Positions 1 through 5,846 of a DNA stretch of 5,846 nt are shown one piece after another (position 1 is the first letter of the stretch; every line of letters starts with the position of its first letter). The stretch comes from Caulobacter sp. Its GTDB lineage: Bacteria > Pseudomonadota > Alphaproteobacteria > Caulobacterales > Caulobacteraceae. The DNA is taken from assembly GCA_014378155.1 (NCBI GenBank), contig JACMOF010000269.1, positions 1 to 5,846 of the forward strand, written 5' to 3'. The position numbers were made by a program, and so were the translations under genes. The notes beneath the pieces were generated by a model. The model searched no databases, was not told the DNA's origin, and was given only the letters and a program-made list of their open reading frames with translations.

Positions 1-1
1 C

Positions 2-253
2 CGGCTGATCCAGCCGGCGGTGGTGGCGGAACTGGCGCGGGTGCTGAAGCCGGGCGCGGCCTTCCGCTTCGCCACCGACTGGGCCGACTATGCCGAGTGG
101 ACGGTCGAGCGCGTGCTGGCCGACCCGGCCTTCCGCTACGCCGACGTTTCAGCCGACCGCAACGCCCCGCCCGTCGACCACGTCACCACGCGGTACGAGA
201 AAAAAAAACTGGGCGACTGCCCGCCGCTGTTCCTTGATTTCGTAAGGGTCTGA
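2..253 (+). CDS. trmB: tRNA (guanine-N7-)-methyltransferase TrmB, C-terminal part (5' end outside window)
   Basis: SAM-dependent cytosolic enzyme that methylates N7 of guanosine 46 in the variable loop of tRNAs. The frame is open from base 2 without a start, and 83 codons are visible before TGA at 251-253. Family enzymes are about 230-240 residues, so roughly the first two thirds, including most of the SAM-binding Rossmann core, lies to the left. Seen here are the RLIQP stretch, a helix ending ARVLKPG, the strand FRFATD (the TrmB 'TD' motif), and the C-terminal TRYEKK-LGD block that matches the family T-x-Y-E signature near the tRNA and SAM site. A GTG at base 20 is internal, because conserved sequence continues upstream of it. 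Three lysines of the TRYEKKK motif are encoded by nine consecutive A residues (200-208). It converges on ydbL and ends just before a strong hairpin. The family call is confident from the C-terminal motifs. Confidence 0.9.
   Translation, partial: RLIQPAVVAELARVLKPGAAFRFATDWADYAEWTVERVLADPAFRYADVSADRNAPPVDHVTTRYEKKKLGDCPPLFLDFVRV
200..208 (+). other. A9 homopolymer tract inside trmB
   Basis: Nine consecutive A residues encode AAA AAA AAA (three Lys) in the TRYEKKK motif, although AAG is the common lysine codon in the surrounding genes. The frame stays open through the tract to the normal TrmB C-terminus. Such runs can cause polymerase or ribosome slippage. Reading in the -1 frame after the tract would stop at TAA 243-245, and in the +1 frame at a TGA slightly earlier, so both products would have an altered tail. 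Confidence 0.6.
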
Positions 254-262
254 CGCGCTATT

Positions 263-303
263 TCCTCCCCCTGCGGGCCCTTGCGGGCCCCACAGGGGGA
301 GGA
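263..303. terminator. Hairpin between convergent trmB and ydbL, probable bidirectional terminator
   Basis: An 11-bp perfect inverted repeat is present: TCCTCCCCCTG at 263-273 and CAGGGGGAGGA at 293-303. The 19-base loop contains a second dyad, GGGCCC at 275-280 and again at 285-290 separated by TTGC, so the structure is a long stem topped by an inner stem. It lies in the 53-bp gap between the stop of trmB and the stop of the minus-strand ydbL, so it could end transcription from both sides. Neither strand shows a clear U-run after the stem, so classical intrinsic termination is not certain. It may act as an RNA 3'-end stabiliser, or be one copy of a dispersed palindromic repeat. Confidence 0.6.
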
Positions 304-306
304 TTG

Positions 307-666
307 CTACTTCTTCGTCCAGCCGCCATCCAACGGCTTCCAGTACTGGCCCGGCGCCAGGCGGGCATAAAGCTGCTTGGCTGTGGCCTGGCCGGCGGCT
401 TCGGCGGTGACTCCCGTCTTCGCGGCGGTGTCCTTGTAGACAGCGGCGCGGCCGGTGTTGATCTCGACCACAGCGGCGCGCTGAGCCGCGTCGCCGCCCG
501 CCACCACGGCAAGGAAGCCGTCGGCCTGTTCGCCCACGGTCCCGGCGGCCTTGCCGGCGTCTACGGTGGCCTTGGCCGTTTGGGCGAAGGCGGGGAGGGC
601 CCCGAAGCCCACGGCGGCGCCGAGCGAGGCGGCCAGAGCCAAAACCGTCATTGTCTTGCGGATCAT
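307..666 (-). CDS. ydbL: YdbL family (DUF1318) secreted protein
   Basis: A small periplasmic protein of 119 residues. In E. coli, YdbL is encoded with YdbH and YnbE and behaves as a chaperone-like modulator of the YdbH-YnbE envelope bridge. The N-terminus (MIRKT, then a hydrophobic stretch at about residues 7-27) is a typical Sec signal peptide with a probable cleavage after AFA at residue 28. The mature part carries the DUF1318 pattern: GTVGEQADGFLA (about 42-53), EINTGRAAVY (about 68-77), a helical middle, and a C-terminal PGQYW...GGWTKK. The ATG at 664-666 is chosen because a GAAAGG Shine-Dalgarno sits 7 bases upstream and the signal peptide begins there. An in-frame ATG at 742-744 would add 26 residues overlapping ynbE and is unlikely. 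It is last in the cluster, 13 bp after ynbE and facing the trmB hairpin. Family assignment is confident; the role is transferred from E. coli. Confidence 0.88.
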   Translation of the reverse strand: MIRKTMTVLALAASLGAAVGFGALPAFAQTAKATVDAGKAAGTVGEQADGFLAVVAGGDAAQRAAVVEINTGRAAVYKDTAAKTGVTAEAAGQATAKQLYARLAPGQYWKPLDGGWTKK

Positions 667-679
667 GTCGGCGCCTTTC

Positions 680-868
680 TTAGAACAGGTTGGGGTTTTG
701 CTGGATGGCGGTCTGGACTTCCTTGTCCAGTTGCACACGCACATTGGCGTCCAGCTTAGCGTAGATGTTGATCGGATCGACCTTGACGTGGATCGTCGGC
801 GCGCAGGCCGCGACAGAGGCCGCCAGGGCGCCCGTCGCGATCAGGGCCGATATCAGGCGCTTGGTCAT
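680..868 (-). CDS. ynbE: YnbE family small outer-membrane lipoprotein
   Basis: A 62-residue lipoprotein precursor. The N-terminus MTKRLISALIATG is followed by a lipobox ending VAAC, with the lipidated cysteine at residue 22, leaving a 41-residue mature protein. The mature sequence PTIHVKVDPINIYAKLDANV fits the YnbE family pattern of a short proline/beta stretch, and the C-terminus ending QQNPNLF is the family hallmark. In E. coli, YnbE sits in the outer membrane and joins the C-terminal end of YdbH by beta-strand augmentation to complete a periplasm-spanning path for phospholipid. There is no Asp after the Cys (Ala instead), consistent with export to the outer membrane. The ATG at 866-868 is chosen over an in-frame ATG at 878-880 because GGAG (875-878) lies 6 bases ahead of it and the upstream codon lacks a ribosome site. 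It lies 31 bp after ydbH and 13 bp before ydbL. Confidence 0.88.
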   Translation of the reverse strand: MTKRLISALIATGALAASVAACAPTIHVKVDPINIYAKLDANVRVQLDKEVQTAIQQNPNLF

Positions 869-899
869 GCGTGTCTCCATTCGGGTGAAATCTGCGGCT

Positions 900-3800
900 T
901 CACGGGTGAACCGGGTCTGAACGGGGCGACGCCTGGACCGGGGTTTGGACCGGGGGTGTCGGAGTCCGGGCCTGGGCTTGCTCCCAGGTACGCTTCCATG
1001 ACGCCAGAAGCTCGTCAAAGTTCAAAGAGGTGTCGAGCGTCAGATCGACCGGGGTCTTGGCCGGCAGCGGGATCCGGCGCTGGAAGGCCGTGCCCCGCAG
1101 CAGCTCCAGCAGGCCGATCTTGGCCTTTTCGGCGACCTTGGGGTCGTGCTCGCCCTTGATGTGAAACAGAATGCCCAGCTGACCCGTGTTGGTGCTGTTG
1201 ACCCCCGCTTCCAGCGTCTCGAAGTGGAGGTTTTCCATGGCCTGATAGGCGAAGTCCTGGATGGCGTTGACCGGTGCGGGCTTGGCCGCCGTCAACGGAT
1301 CCTTCGCATCCACGCCGCTGGTATTGGCCGAGATATCGCCCAGGGCCTCGCGGGCGATCGAGATCCGGCCCGGCTGGATGGCGTAGACCTTGCCGTCCAG
1401 GAACTTGAAGCCGGCCGGTCCCAGCTCGAACGGCAGCCGGCCGTCAACGACGGCGTCGATCTTGACCTTGTCGGCCAGGGACGAGCCGGCGACCAGCTCA
1501 CCCAGGTCCAGGTGCGCGATGTTGATGACGCCCTTCATTGTGCCCTTGCCGTCCAGCGGCACATCCATTGGCTCGACCGAGATCGCGCCCTTGGCCGCTT
1601 CGAAACGGGCCGATTGCAGGCGCAGGGCCTCGGCGCCCAGGGTGAAGACCGCGCCCAGCGCCTCTAGCGGCACGATGGCGTCGACATGGTCGATCTTCAG
1701 GGTCTGGTCGGGCGCGCTGATCAGCGGCGCCAGGCTGGTGAAGGCGATGTCGGCCCGCATGGAGGTCGCCAGGCCCAGCGGGCTCTTGAAGTTCAGGCCC
1801 GGGGTCGAGACCCGCCCCTGGCTGGTCATCACGTCGCCCGCCCACGCGAAGCGGCCGGTGAAGGCGACCGGGCCTTCGGCTTCGCGGGTCACGGAAGCCA
1901 GGGGCGTCAGGCCCAGGGGCTGCAGGCCGCCCTTGGCGAACACAAGGTTAGAGGCGTCGATCCGGGCCTCGCCGCGACCGCTGACCACGTCGTGGCGAAG
2001 GTCGATACGGGCCAGGGGGTGGCCGTCCAGGGTCTTGGCGTCGAAACCGCCCAGCCACTGGCCGCGCGCCAGATTGACCGCCCCCGTCGCCGCGAGGGTC
2101 TCGAAACGCTTGGCCTCGGCGGCCTCGACTATCCGGCCAGCCGTGATCCGCACCTGGGCCTCGTCGAAACCGCCGCGGCCGCCGCCTTCGAAGGTCGCGG
2201 CCACCTCCTCAACCCGCGCCTGGGCGACGGTGACCAGGGCCTGGCCATGCTCGACCCGCGCCGAGGCATGCCAGGCGCCGCCCGCCGACTGGATCAGCGG
2301 CCGGGCCGTGGGGCAAAGGTCGAGCTTGAGGGCGGTGATCGGCGGCTCGCCCATCTCCACCGTCCTGGCGGTCAGGGGTGTGCAGCGCCCCAGGCGCAGG
2401 CTGAAGTCGTCGCCGACCAGCCGGGCCTGGCCGGCCAGGGTTCCCGACAGGCCCCTCAGTGGCGGCGTGTCGAAGGTCCCGGCCAGGATCAGGTCGCTGG
2501 CCATGCCGTCGGGGCCGAACCGCCAGTTCGGGACCTTGAGGCTGACCTCGGGCAGGCCGCCGCCGCTTAAGGCCAGGCTCAGGCGGCCCGACGCCACGCC
2601 GCCCGCCGCCGCGACCAGGGGTCCGCCGGACGCGGCCAAGGTCGCCCGCCCGCCACCGGCGCTGGTCACCGCGACTGGCCGTGGCAGGTAGAGGCTGGTC
2701 AGGCCGTCCTTCATCGTCAGCTTGAGGGCCGGGGCCGCGACCTCGAAGCGGGACAAGGCCTTGAAGGCGGCGGTGACATAGTCGGGATTGGGCAAGGCCG
2801 CCGTTAGCCGCTGGGCGTCGGGGCCGGAGACCGCGCCGTCCGCGCCAGCCTGACCGACCAGCGCCAGGCTGACACCGTCGGTCCCGGCCGAGAACCGGCC
2901 CTGGCCGTCGGCGGCCAGGCTGGACAGCACCACCCCGCCCACGGCGACGCGGCCCCCGCCGAGATTGACGCCAACCGGTCCGCTCAGCGACTGGCGATCG
3001 GCGTCGGAGACGAGGGTCAGGCTGTCGGACTTGAGTTCGATCGACGATCGCGACAGGGCCGCGCCGCCGGCGATCGCCTTCTCGGCCGTGGCCGCCAGGC
3101 GCGTCTTGGCCGAGCCTCGCGCGCCGCCTGGATCATAGGTCAGGGCCAGGTTGGACAGCGACAGGTCGCCAACCACCTCGCGGGCGTCGAGGTTCTGGGC
3201 CGCCAGGCGCTCGCCCCGCGCGTGCAAGGTCGAGTGGCCGGTGAAGCCGCCGCGCTTGAAGCCGCCGCTGAGCACGCCGGCCACGGCCAGATTGGCCTCG
3301 ACATCGCCGGCCGCCGCCGACTGGACGTCCACCGCCCGCGCCTTCAAGGCCAGCCGCAGATCCGCCGGCCCGGCCATCGACAGGGTCTTGAGGTCGGGAT
3401 AGGCCAGATCGGCCTGGAGGGTCCCCTGCGCCTCGGTCAGGTCCAGCGCGCCGGCGCTGAGGGCGCGGATGTCCAGGTCGATGTCGAGGGTCAGGCGGTC
3501 GCCGCGCTTGCGGGCCTTGACCAGCAGGCCGGCTGTGTCGAAAGACAGGCCAGACGTGGCGTAGTGCAGCGGGGCCAGGCGACCGTCGAAGCGCAGCAGC
3601 TTGCCGTCGTCCAGGCTGGCGTCGCCGGTCAGCCTTGCCGGGCCGCCGGGCGTCGAGAGGCTGACCCGCGCGTCCTCGACCAGGATCGCCGGGCCGGGAG
3701 CGGTCGAGGCCGGCGCCTTCAGGGCCTCGTCGACCATGGGCTGCAACACCCCGAAATTCAGACCGTTCGCGTCGATCCGGGCGTTGAGGCGCGGCCGAAC

Positions 3801-4205
3801 CAGGCGGATGGCCCGGGTGTTGAGCGCGAACTTGCCGCCGCTCCACGGCGTCAGCAGGTCATAGGCCACCTCGATCCGCTCGGCCGAGAACACCGGCGCG
3901 CTCTTGGGACCCAGGCGGATCGTGCCGGCGAAGCCCGTGGCGTCCAGGTCCTCGAGATCGAGCGCCGCCTCGACGCCCTTGTCCTCCAGCCAGGCCAGGG
4001 CCAGCTCGCGGCTGATCTCGCGGCGGCCGGCATAGGCGGTGAATCCGATGGCGATGAAGGCCAGGGCCGCCAGCGACATCACTTCCAGACCGGCGTCGAC
4101 CATCACCGCGCGCCGGGCGCGGCTGGCGGAGGGGGACGGCGCGGCGTCAGGCTTGGGGTCGCCTAGAGGGGGATTGGACGGGGGTTGCGCCATCGGGGTC
4201 ACCAT
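900..4205 (-). CDS. ydbH: YdbH family AsmA/TamB-like intermembrane phospholipid transport protein
   Basis: A 1101-residue protein predicted to be anchored in the inner membrane and to extend across the periplasm. Residues 1-33 are a proline-rich cytosolic head ending RARR, followed by one transmembrane segment at about 36-59. The rest is a long succession of short alternating beta strands with many 'L.L.A..', 'GGG' and 'DG' turns, as in AsmA-like bridge proteins. The C-terminal DctA-YdbH domain covers about 830-1070, with landmarks LPFELGPAGFKFLDGKVYAI (from 924) and DLTLDTSLNFDELL (from 1054). A proline-rich tail of about 30 residues follows. Only two cysteines are present, C608 and C631. 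E. coli YdbH, about 880 residues, acts redundantly with TamB and YhdP in phospholipid transport to the outer membrane; the older 'dicarboxylate transport' Pfam title should not be taken literally. The start is uncertain: ATG 4203-4205 has no strong ribosome site, while ATG 4191-4193 (Met5) has GGTGA upstream. It lies 34 bp after dapB and 31 bp before ynbE. Confidence 0.88.
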   Translation of the reverse strand: MVTPMAQPPSNPPLGDPKPDAAPSPSASRARRAVMVDAGLEVMSLAALAFIAIGFTAYAGRREISRELALAWLEDKGVEAALDLEDLDATGFAGTIRLGPKSAPVFSAERIEVAYDLLTPWSGGKFALNTRAIRLVRPRLNARIDANGLNFGVLQPMVDEALKAPASTAPGPAILVEDARVSLSTPGGPARLTGDASLDDGKLLRFDGRLAPLHYATSGLSFDTAGLLVKARKRGDRLTLDIDLDIRALSAGALDLTEAQGTLQADLAYPDLKTLSMAGPADLRLALKARAVDVQSAAAGDVEANLAVAGVLSGGFKRGGFTGHSTLHARGERLAAQNLDAREVVGDLSLSNLALTYDPGGARGSAKTRLAATAEKAIAGGAALSRSSIELKSDSLTLVSDADRQSLSGPVGVNLGGGRVAVGGVVLSSLAADGQGRFSAGTDGVSLALVGQAGADGAVSGPDAQRLTAALPNPDYVTAAFKALSRFEVAAPALKLTMKDGLTSLYLPRPVAVTSAGGGRATLAASGGPLVAAAGGVASGRLSLALSGGGLPEVSLKVPNWRFGPDGMASDLILAGTFDTPPLRGLSGTLAGQARLVGDDFSLRLGRCTPLTARTVEMGEPPITALKLDLCPTARPLIQSAGGAWHASARVEHGQALVTVAQARVEEVAATFEGGGRGGFDEAQVRITAGRIVEAAEAKRFETLAATGAVNLARGQWLGGFDAKTLDGHPLARIDLRHDVVSGRGEARIDASNLVFAKGGLQPLGLTPLASVTREAEGPVAFTGRFAWAGDVMTSQGRVSTPGLNFKSPLGLATSMRADIAFTSLAPLISAPDQTLKIDHVDAIVPLEALGAVFTLGAEALRLQSARFEAAKGAISVEPMDVPLDGKGTMKGVINIAHLDLGELVAGSSLADKVKIDAVVDGRLPFELGPAGFKFLDGKVYAIQPGRISIAREALGDISANTSGVDAKDPLTAAKPAPVNAIQDFAYQAMENLHFETLEAGVNSTNTGQLGILFHIKGEHDPKVAEKAKIGLLELLRGTAFQRRIPLPAKTPVDLTLDTSLNFDELLASWKRTWEQAQARTPTPPVQTPVQASPRSDPVHP

Positions 4206-4239
4206 GCCGCAAGCCGCGACGATTGTGAGGCCCTAGTTT

Positions 4240-5031
4240 TCAAAATCCCAGCACGTCCTGCATGTCATACAGCCCCGGCGGGCGCCCTCGAACCCACAAG
4301 GCGGCCGCCACCGCGCCACGCGCAAAGAGCCCTCGGTCGGTGGCCGAGTGCGAGAGGGTCAACACCTCCTCCTCGCCGGCGAAGATCACGCTGTGCTCGC
4401 CGATGATCCCGCCGCCGCGCACCACGGAAAAGCCGATGGCGCCCTCGACGCGCGGGCCGGTCACCCCGTCGCGGGCCCGGTCGGAAACCTGGCCAAGGTC
4501 CACGCCGCGCCCGTCAGCCGCCGCCTGGCCCAGCATCAGGGCGGTGCCGGACGGCGCGTCGATCTTGCGCCTGTGGTGGGCCTCGAAGACCTCGATGTCC
4601 CAGTCGGACGCCGGCAAGGCGGCGGCGGCCTGCTTCACCAGGCCCAGCAGCATGTTGACGCCCAGCGAATAGTTACCGGACTTGACGATGGCGATCCTCT
4701 CCGCCGCCGCCGCGATCCGGGCGTTCTGAGCGTCGCTGAAGCCCGTTGAGCCGATGACCAGCGCCGGTCCGCCGTTCGCCGCGCAGGCCTCGGCCAGGGC
4801 CGTGGAGGCCTCGGGAACGGTGAAGTCGATGACCACCTCGGCCGCCGCCAGGGCCACCTCGCGCTCGACCAGGCCCTCGCCTTGCGCGCCCGGACGATCG
4901 AACCGCGCCGCCACCACCGCATCGCTTCGGCCGACGAGCGTCCGCGCCACGGCGAGGCCCATGCGCCCCGAGGCGCCGGCCAGGGCGATGTTAACGCTAC
5001 CATGCGGGGCGGCTAAGTCGTTCTGGCTCAA
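4240..5031 (-). CDS. dapB: 4-hydroxy-tetrahydrodipicolinate reductase DapB
   Basis: A cytosolic enzyme that reduces 4-hydroxy-tetrahydrodipicolinate with NAD(P)H in the diaminopimelate/lysine pathway. It is 263 residues long, normal for the family. The nucleotide-binding loop GASGRMG is at 19-25, and an acidic-basic pair at the end of the second strand (D45 R46) matches the E. coli Glu-Arg cofactor pair. [10 protein letters not shown] (67-76), GSTGF (94-98) and SGNYSLGVN (118-126) are typical. The catalytic block [15 protein letters not shown] contains His152/His153, Lys156 and the PSGTA loop (160-164), and RGGGIIGEH begins near 205. No in-frame ATG or GTG lies just before the Rossmann motif. 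TTG 5029-5031 is chosen because TGGAG sits 6 bases upstream, giving an N-terminus [19 protein letters not shown]. The frame stays open upstream to 5313, but that extension has no family resemblance and runs over maeB. It is first in the minus-strand cluster. Confidence 0.93.
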   Translation of the reverse strand: MSQNDLAAPHGSVNIALAGASGRMGLAVARTLVGRSDAVVAARFDRPGAQGEGLVEREVALAAAEVVIDFTVPEASTALAEACAANGGPALVIGSTGFSDAQNARIAAAAERIAIVKSGNYSLGVNMLLGLVKQAAAALPASDWDIEVFEAHHRRKIDAPSGTALMLGQAAADGRGVDLGQVSDRARDGVTGPRVEGAIGFSVVRGGGIIGEHSVIFAGEEEVLTLSHSATDRGLFARGAVAAALWVRGRPPGLYDMQDVLGF

Positions 5032-5037
5032 GGCGAT

Positions 5038-5042
5038 CTCCA
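5038..5042 (-). promoter_or_regulatory. Shine-Dalgarno deciding the dapB TTG start
   Basis: TGGAG on the minus strand lies 6 bases before TTG 5029-5031. The same GGAG-N6 arrangement precedes the ynbE ATG. No other in-frame candidate start between here and the GASGRMG motif has a ribosome site. Confidence 0.65.
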
Positions 5043-5058
5043 GGCGATGACGCGCGGG

Positions 5059-5088
5059 GTAGTCTCCCGACCCGACCCCCCAGGTCAA
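5059..5088 (-). promoter_or_regulatory. Possible dapB-ydbH-ynbE-ydbL promoter
   Basis: On the minus strand, TTGACC (5083-5088) is a good -35-like hexamer, followed after 18 bases by GACTAC (5059-5064). The second element is a weak match to a -10 box; ACTA resembles the GCTA core of the Caulobacter housekeeping promoter, but the spacing to it is long. It is placed about 30-55 bp upstream of the dapB start in the only sizeable gap ahead of the cluster. This is a pattern guess with no support beyond position and the -35 match. Confidence 0.25.
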
Positions 5089-5108
5089 GGGCGCGCGCGG
5101 CGAAATGA

Positions 5109-5123
5109 CAACGTTGGACAACG
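5109..5123. repeat. Cluster of three CAACG half-sites in alternating orientation
   Basis: CAACG (5109-5113), CGTTG (5112-5116) and CAACG (5119-5123) overlap or sit 2 bases apart. They form an 8-bp perfect palindrome CAACGTTG and a second dyad CGTTG-GA-CAACG. The position, about 80 bp upstream of dapB and 160 bp upstream of maeB, is suitable for an operator, but the arms are short and chance cannot be excluded. Confidence 0.35.
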
Positions 5124-5231
5124 GGCCTCCAGGGCGCAATCCCAAGCGGAACAAGCGTTTGCGTCGAAAAACTCCACGCCGCAAAGGTTGTGACCCGCCG
5201 GCCCCCTCGTTACGGTGACGCCAAATAAGGC

Positions 5232-5252
5232 CGCGTCGCATCGTTCGACGCG
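5232..5252. repeat. 7-bp inverted repeat in the probable maeB leader
   Basis: CGCGTCG (5232-5238) and CGACGCG (5246-5252) are exact reverse complements separated by the 7 bases CATCGTT. The right arm also belongs to the 8-bp palindrome GACGCGTC (5247-5254). It ends 32 bp before the maeB ATG, so it could be an operator or, if transcribed, a leader hairpin above the ribosome site. Confidence 0.45.
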
Positions 5253-5284
5253 TCTCCAGCACGTGCGCAGCGGGACCGGGAAAC

Positions 5285-5846
<562 letters not shown>

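Larger units (their letters stand above)
5032..5284. other. Divergent intergenic region between dapB and maeB
   Basis: This 253-bp stretch separates the dapB start (leftward) from the maeB start (rightward) and must hold both promoters. It contains a CAACG half-site cluster (5109-5123), a 6-bp dyad TTTGCG/CGCAAA (5158-5163 and 5180-5185), a 7-bp dyad close to maeB (5232-5252), and the 8-bp palindrome GCACGTGC (5259-5266). A weak rightward promoter candidate is TTGTGAC (5188-5194) followed after 14 bases by GTTACGGT. The frames open across it lack recognisable protein sequence, and I see no RNA gene or riboswitch that I can name. Confidence 0.7.

Noticed and set aside
667..744. Upstream ATG for ydbL (742-744)
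   Set aside because: It would overlap ynbE and hide the signal peptide behind 26 unrelated residues; ATG 664-666 has its own ribosome site.
869..1018. Longer ynbE start at 1016-1018 or 878-880
   Set aside because: The long form overlaps the end of ydbH and buries the lipoprotein signal. The 878-880 ATG has no Shine-Dalgarno, while 866-868 has GGAG at 6 bases.
551..1159. 202-codon + strand frame across ydbL, ynbE and the end of ydbH
   Set aside because: It lies antisense to three recognisable minus-strand genes and has no recognisable domain.
1390..2691. Long + strand frames opposite ydbH (433, 294, 314 and 173 codons)
   Set aside because: They are antisense shadows in G+C-rich DNA: arginine-, proline- and alanine-rich, with no family resemblance and no ribosome sites. 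The minus-strand YdbH frame explains the region completely.
4206..4239. Terminator or separate promoter between dapB and ydbH
   Set aside because: The 34-bp gap holds only a 4-bp TTTT-C-AAAA symmetry spanning the dapB stop and no convincing promoter boxes.

Overview
This very G+C-rich window looks like a chromosomal segment from an alphaproteobacterium, most likely Caulobacter or a close relative. The evidence is the strong G/C preference at third codon positions, the style of the TrmB, DapB and MaeB sequences, and the presence of a YdbH/YnbE/YdbL set. The genus is inferred from general resemblance, not from a search.

Layout from left to right: (1) the 3' third of trmB (tRNA guanine-N7 methyltransferase) on the + strand, cut by the window edge. 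(2) A 53-bp convergent gap filled by a strong G+C-rich hairpin. (3) A tight minus-strand cluster, given in transcription order: dapB (4-hydroxy-tetrahydrodipicolinate reductase), ydbH (large AsmA/TamB-like inner-membrane-anchored protein), ynbE (62-residue lipoprotein) and ydbL (secreted DUF1318 protein). The gaps between them are only 34, 31 and 13 bp, so one operon is likely. (4) A 253-bp divergent intergenic region with several small dyad symmetries. (5) The first 187 codons of a MaeB-type NADP-malic enzyme on the + strand, cut by the right edge.

YdbH, YnbE and YdbL belong together. In Escherichia coli, YdbH spans the periplasm and works with the outer-membrane lipoprotein YnbE to move phospholipid between membranes, and YdbL modulates YnbE assembly. 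All three partners appear intact here, and YdbH is considerably longer than the E. coli protein. Upstream, dapB makes the precursor of diaminopimelate (peptidoglycan) and lysine, so the cluster combines cell-wall precursor synthesis with outer-membrane lipid supply.

I see no mobile element, CRISPR array, tRNA or rRNA. I also see no clearly unprecedented system. The points most worth a second look are the enlarged YdbH with a lone cysteine pair and a proline-rich tail, its linkage to dapB, the dapB TTG start, the dyads in the dapB/maeB divergent region, and an A9 tract in the end of trmB.
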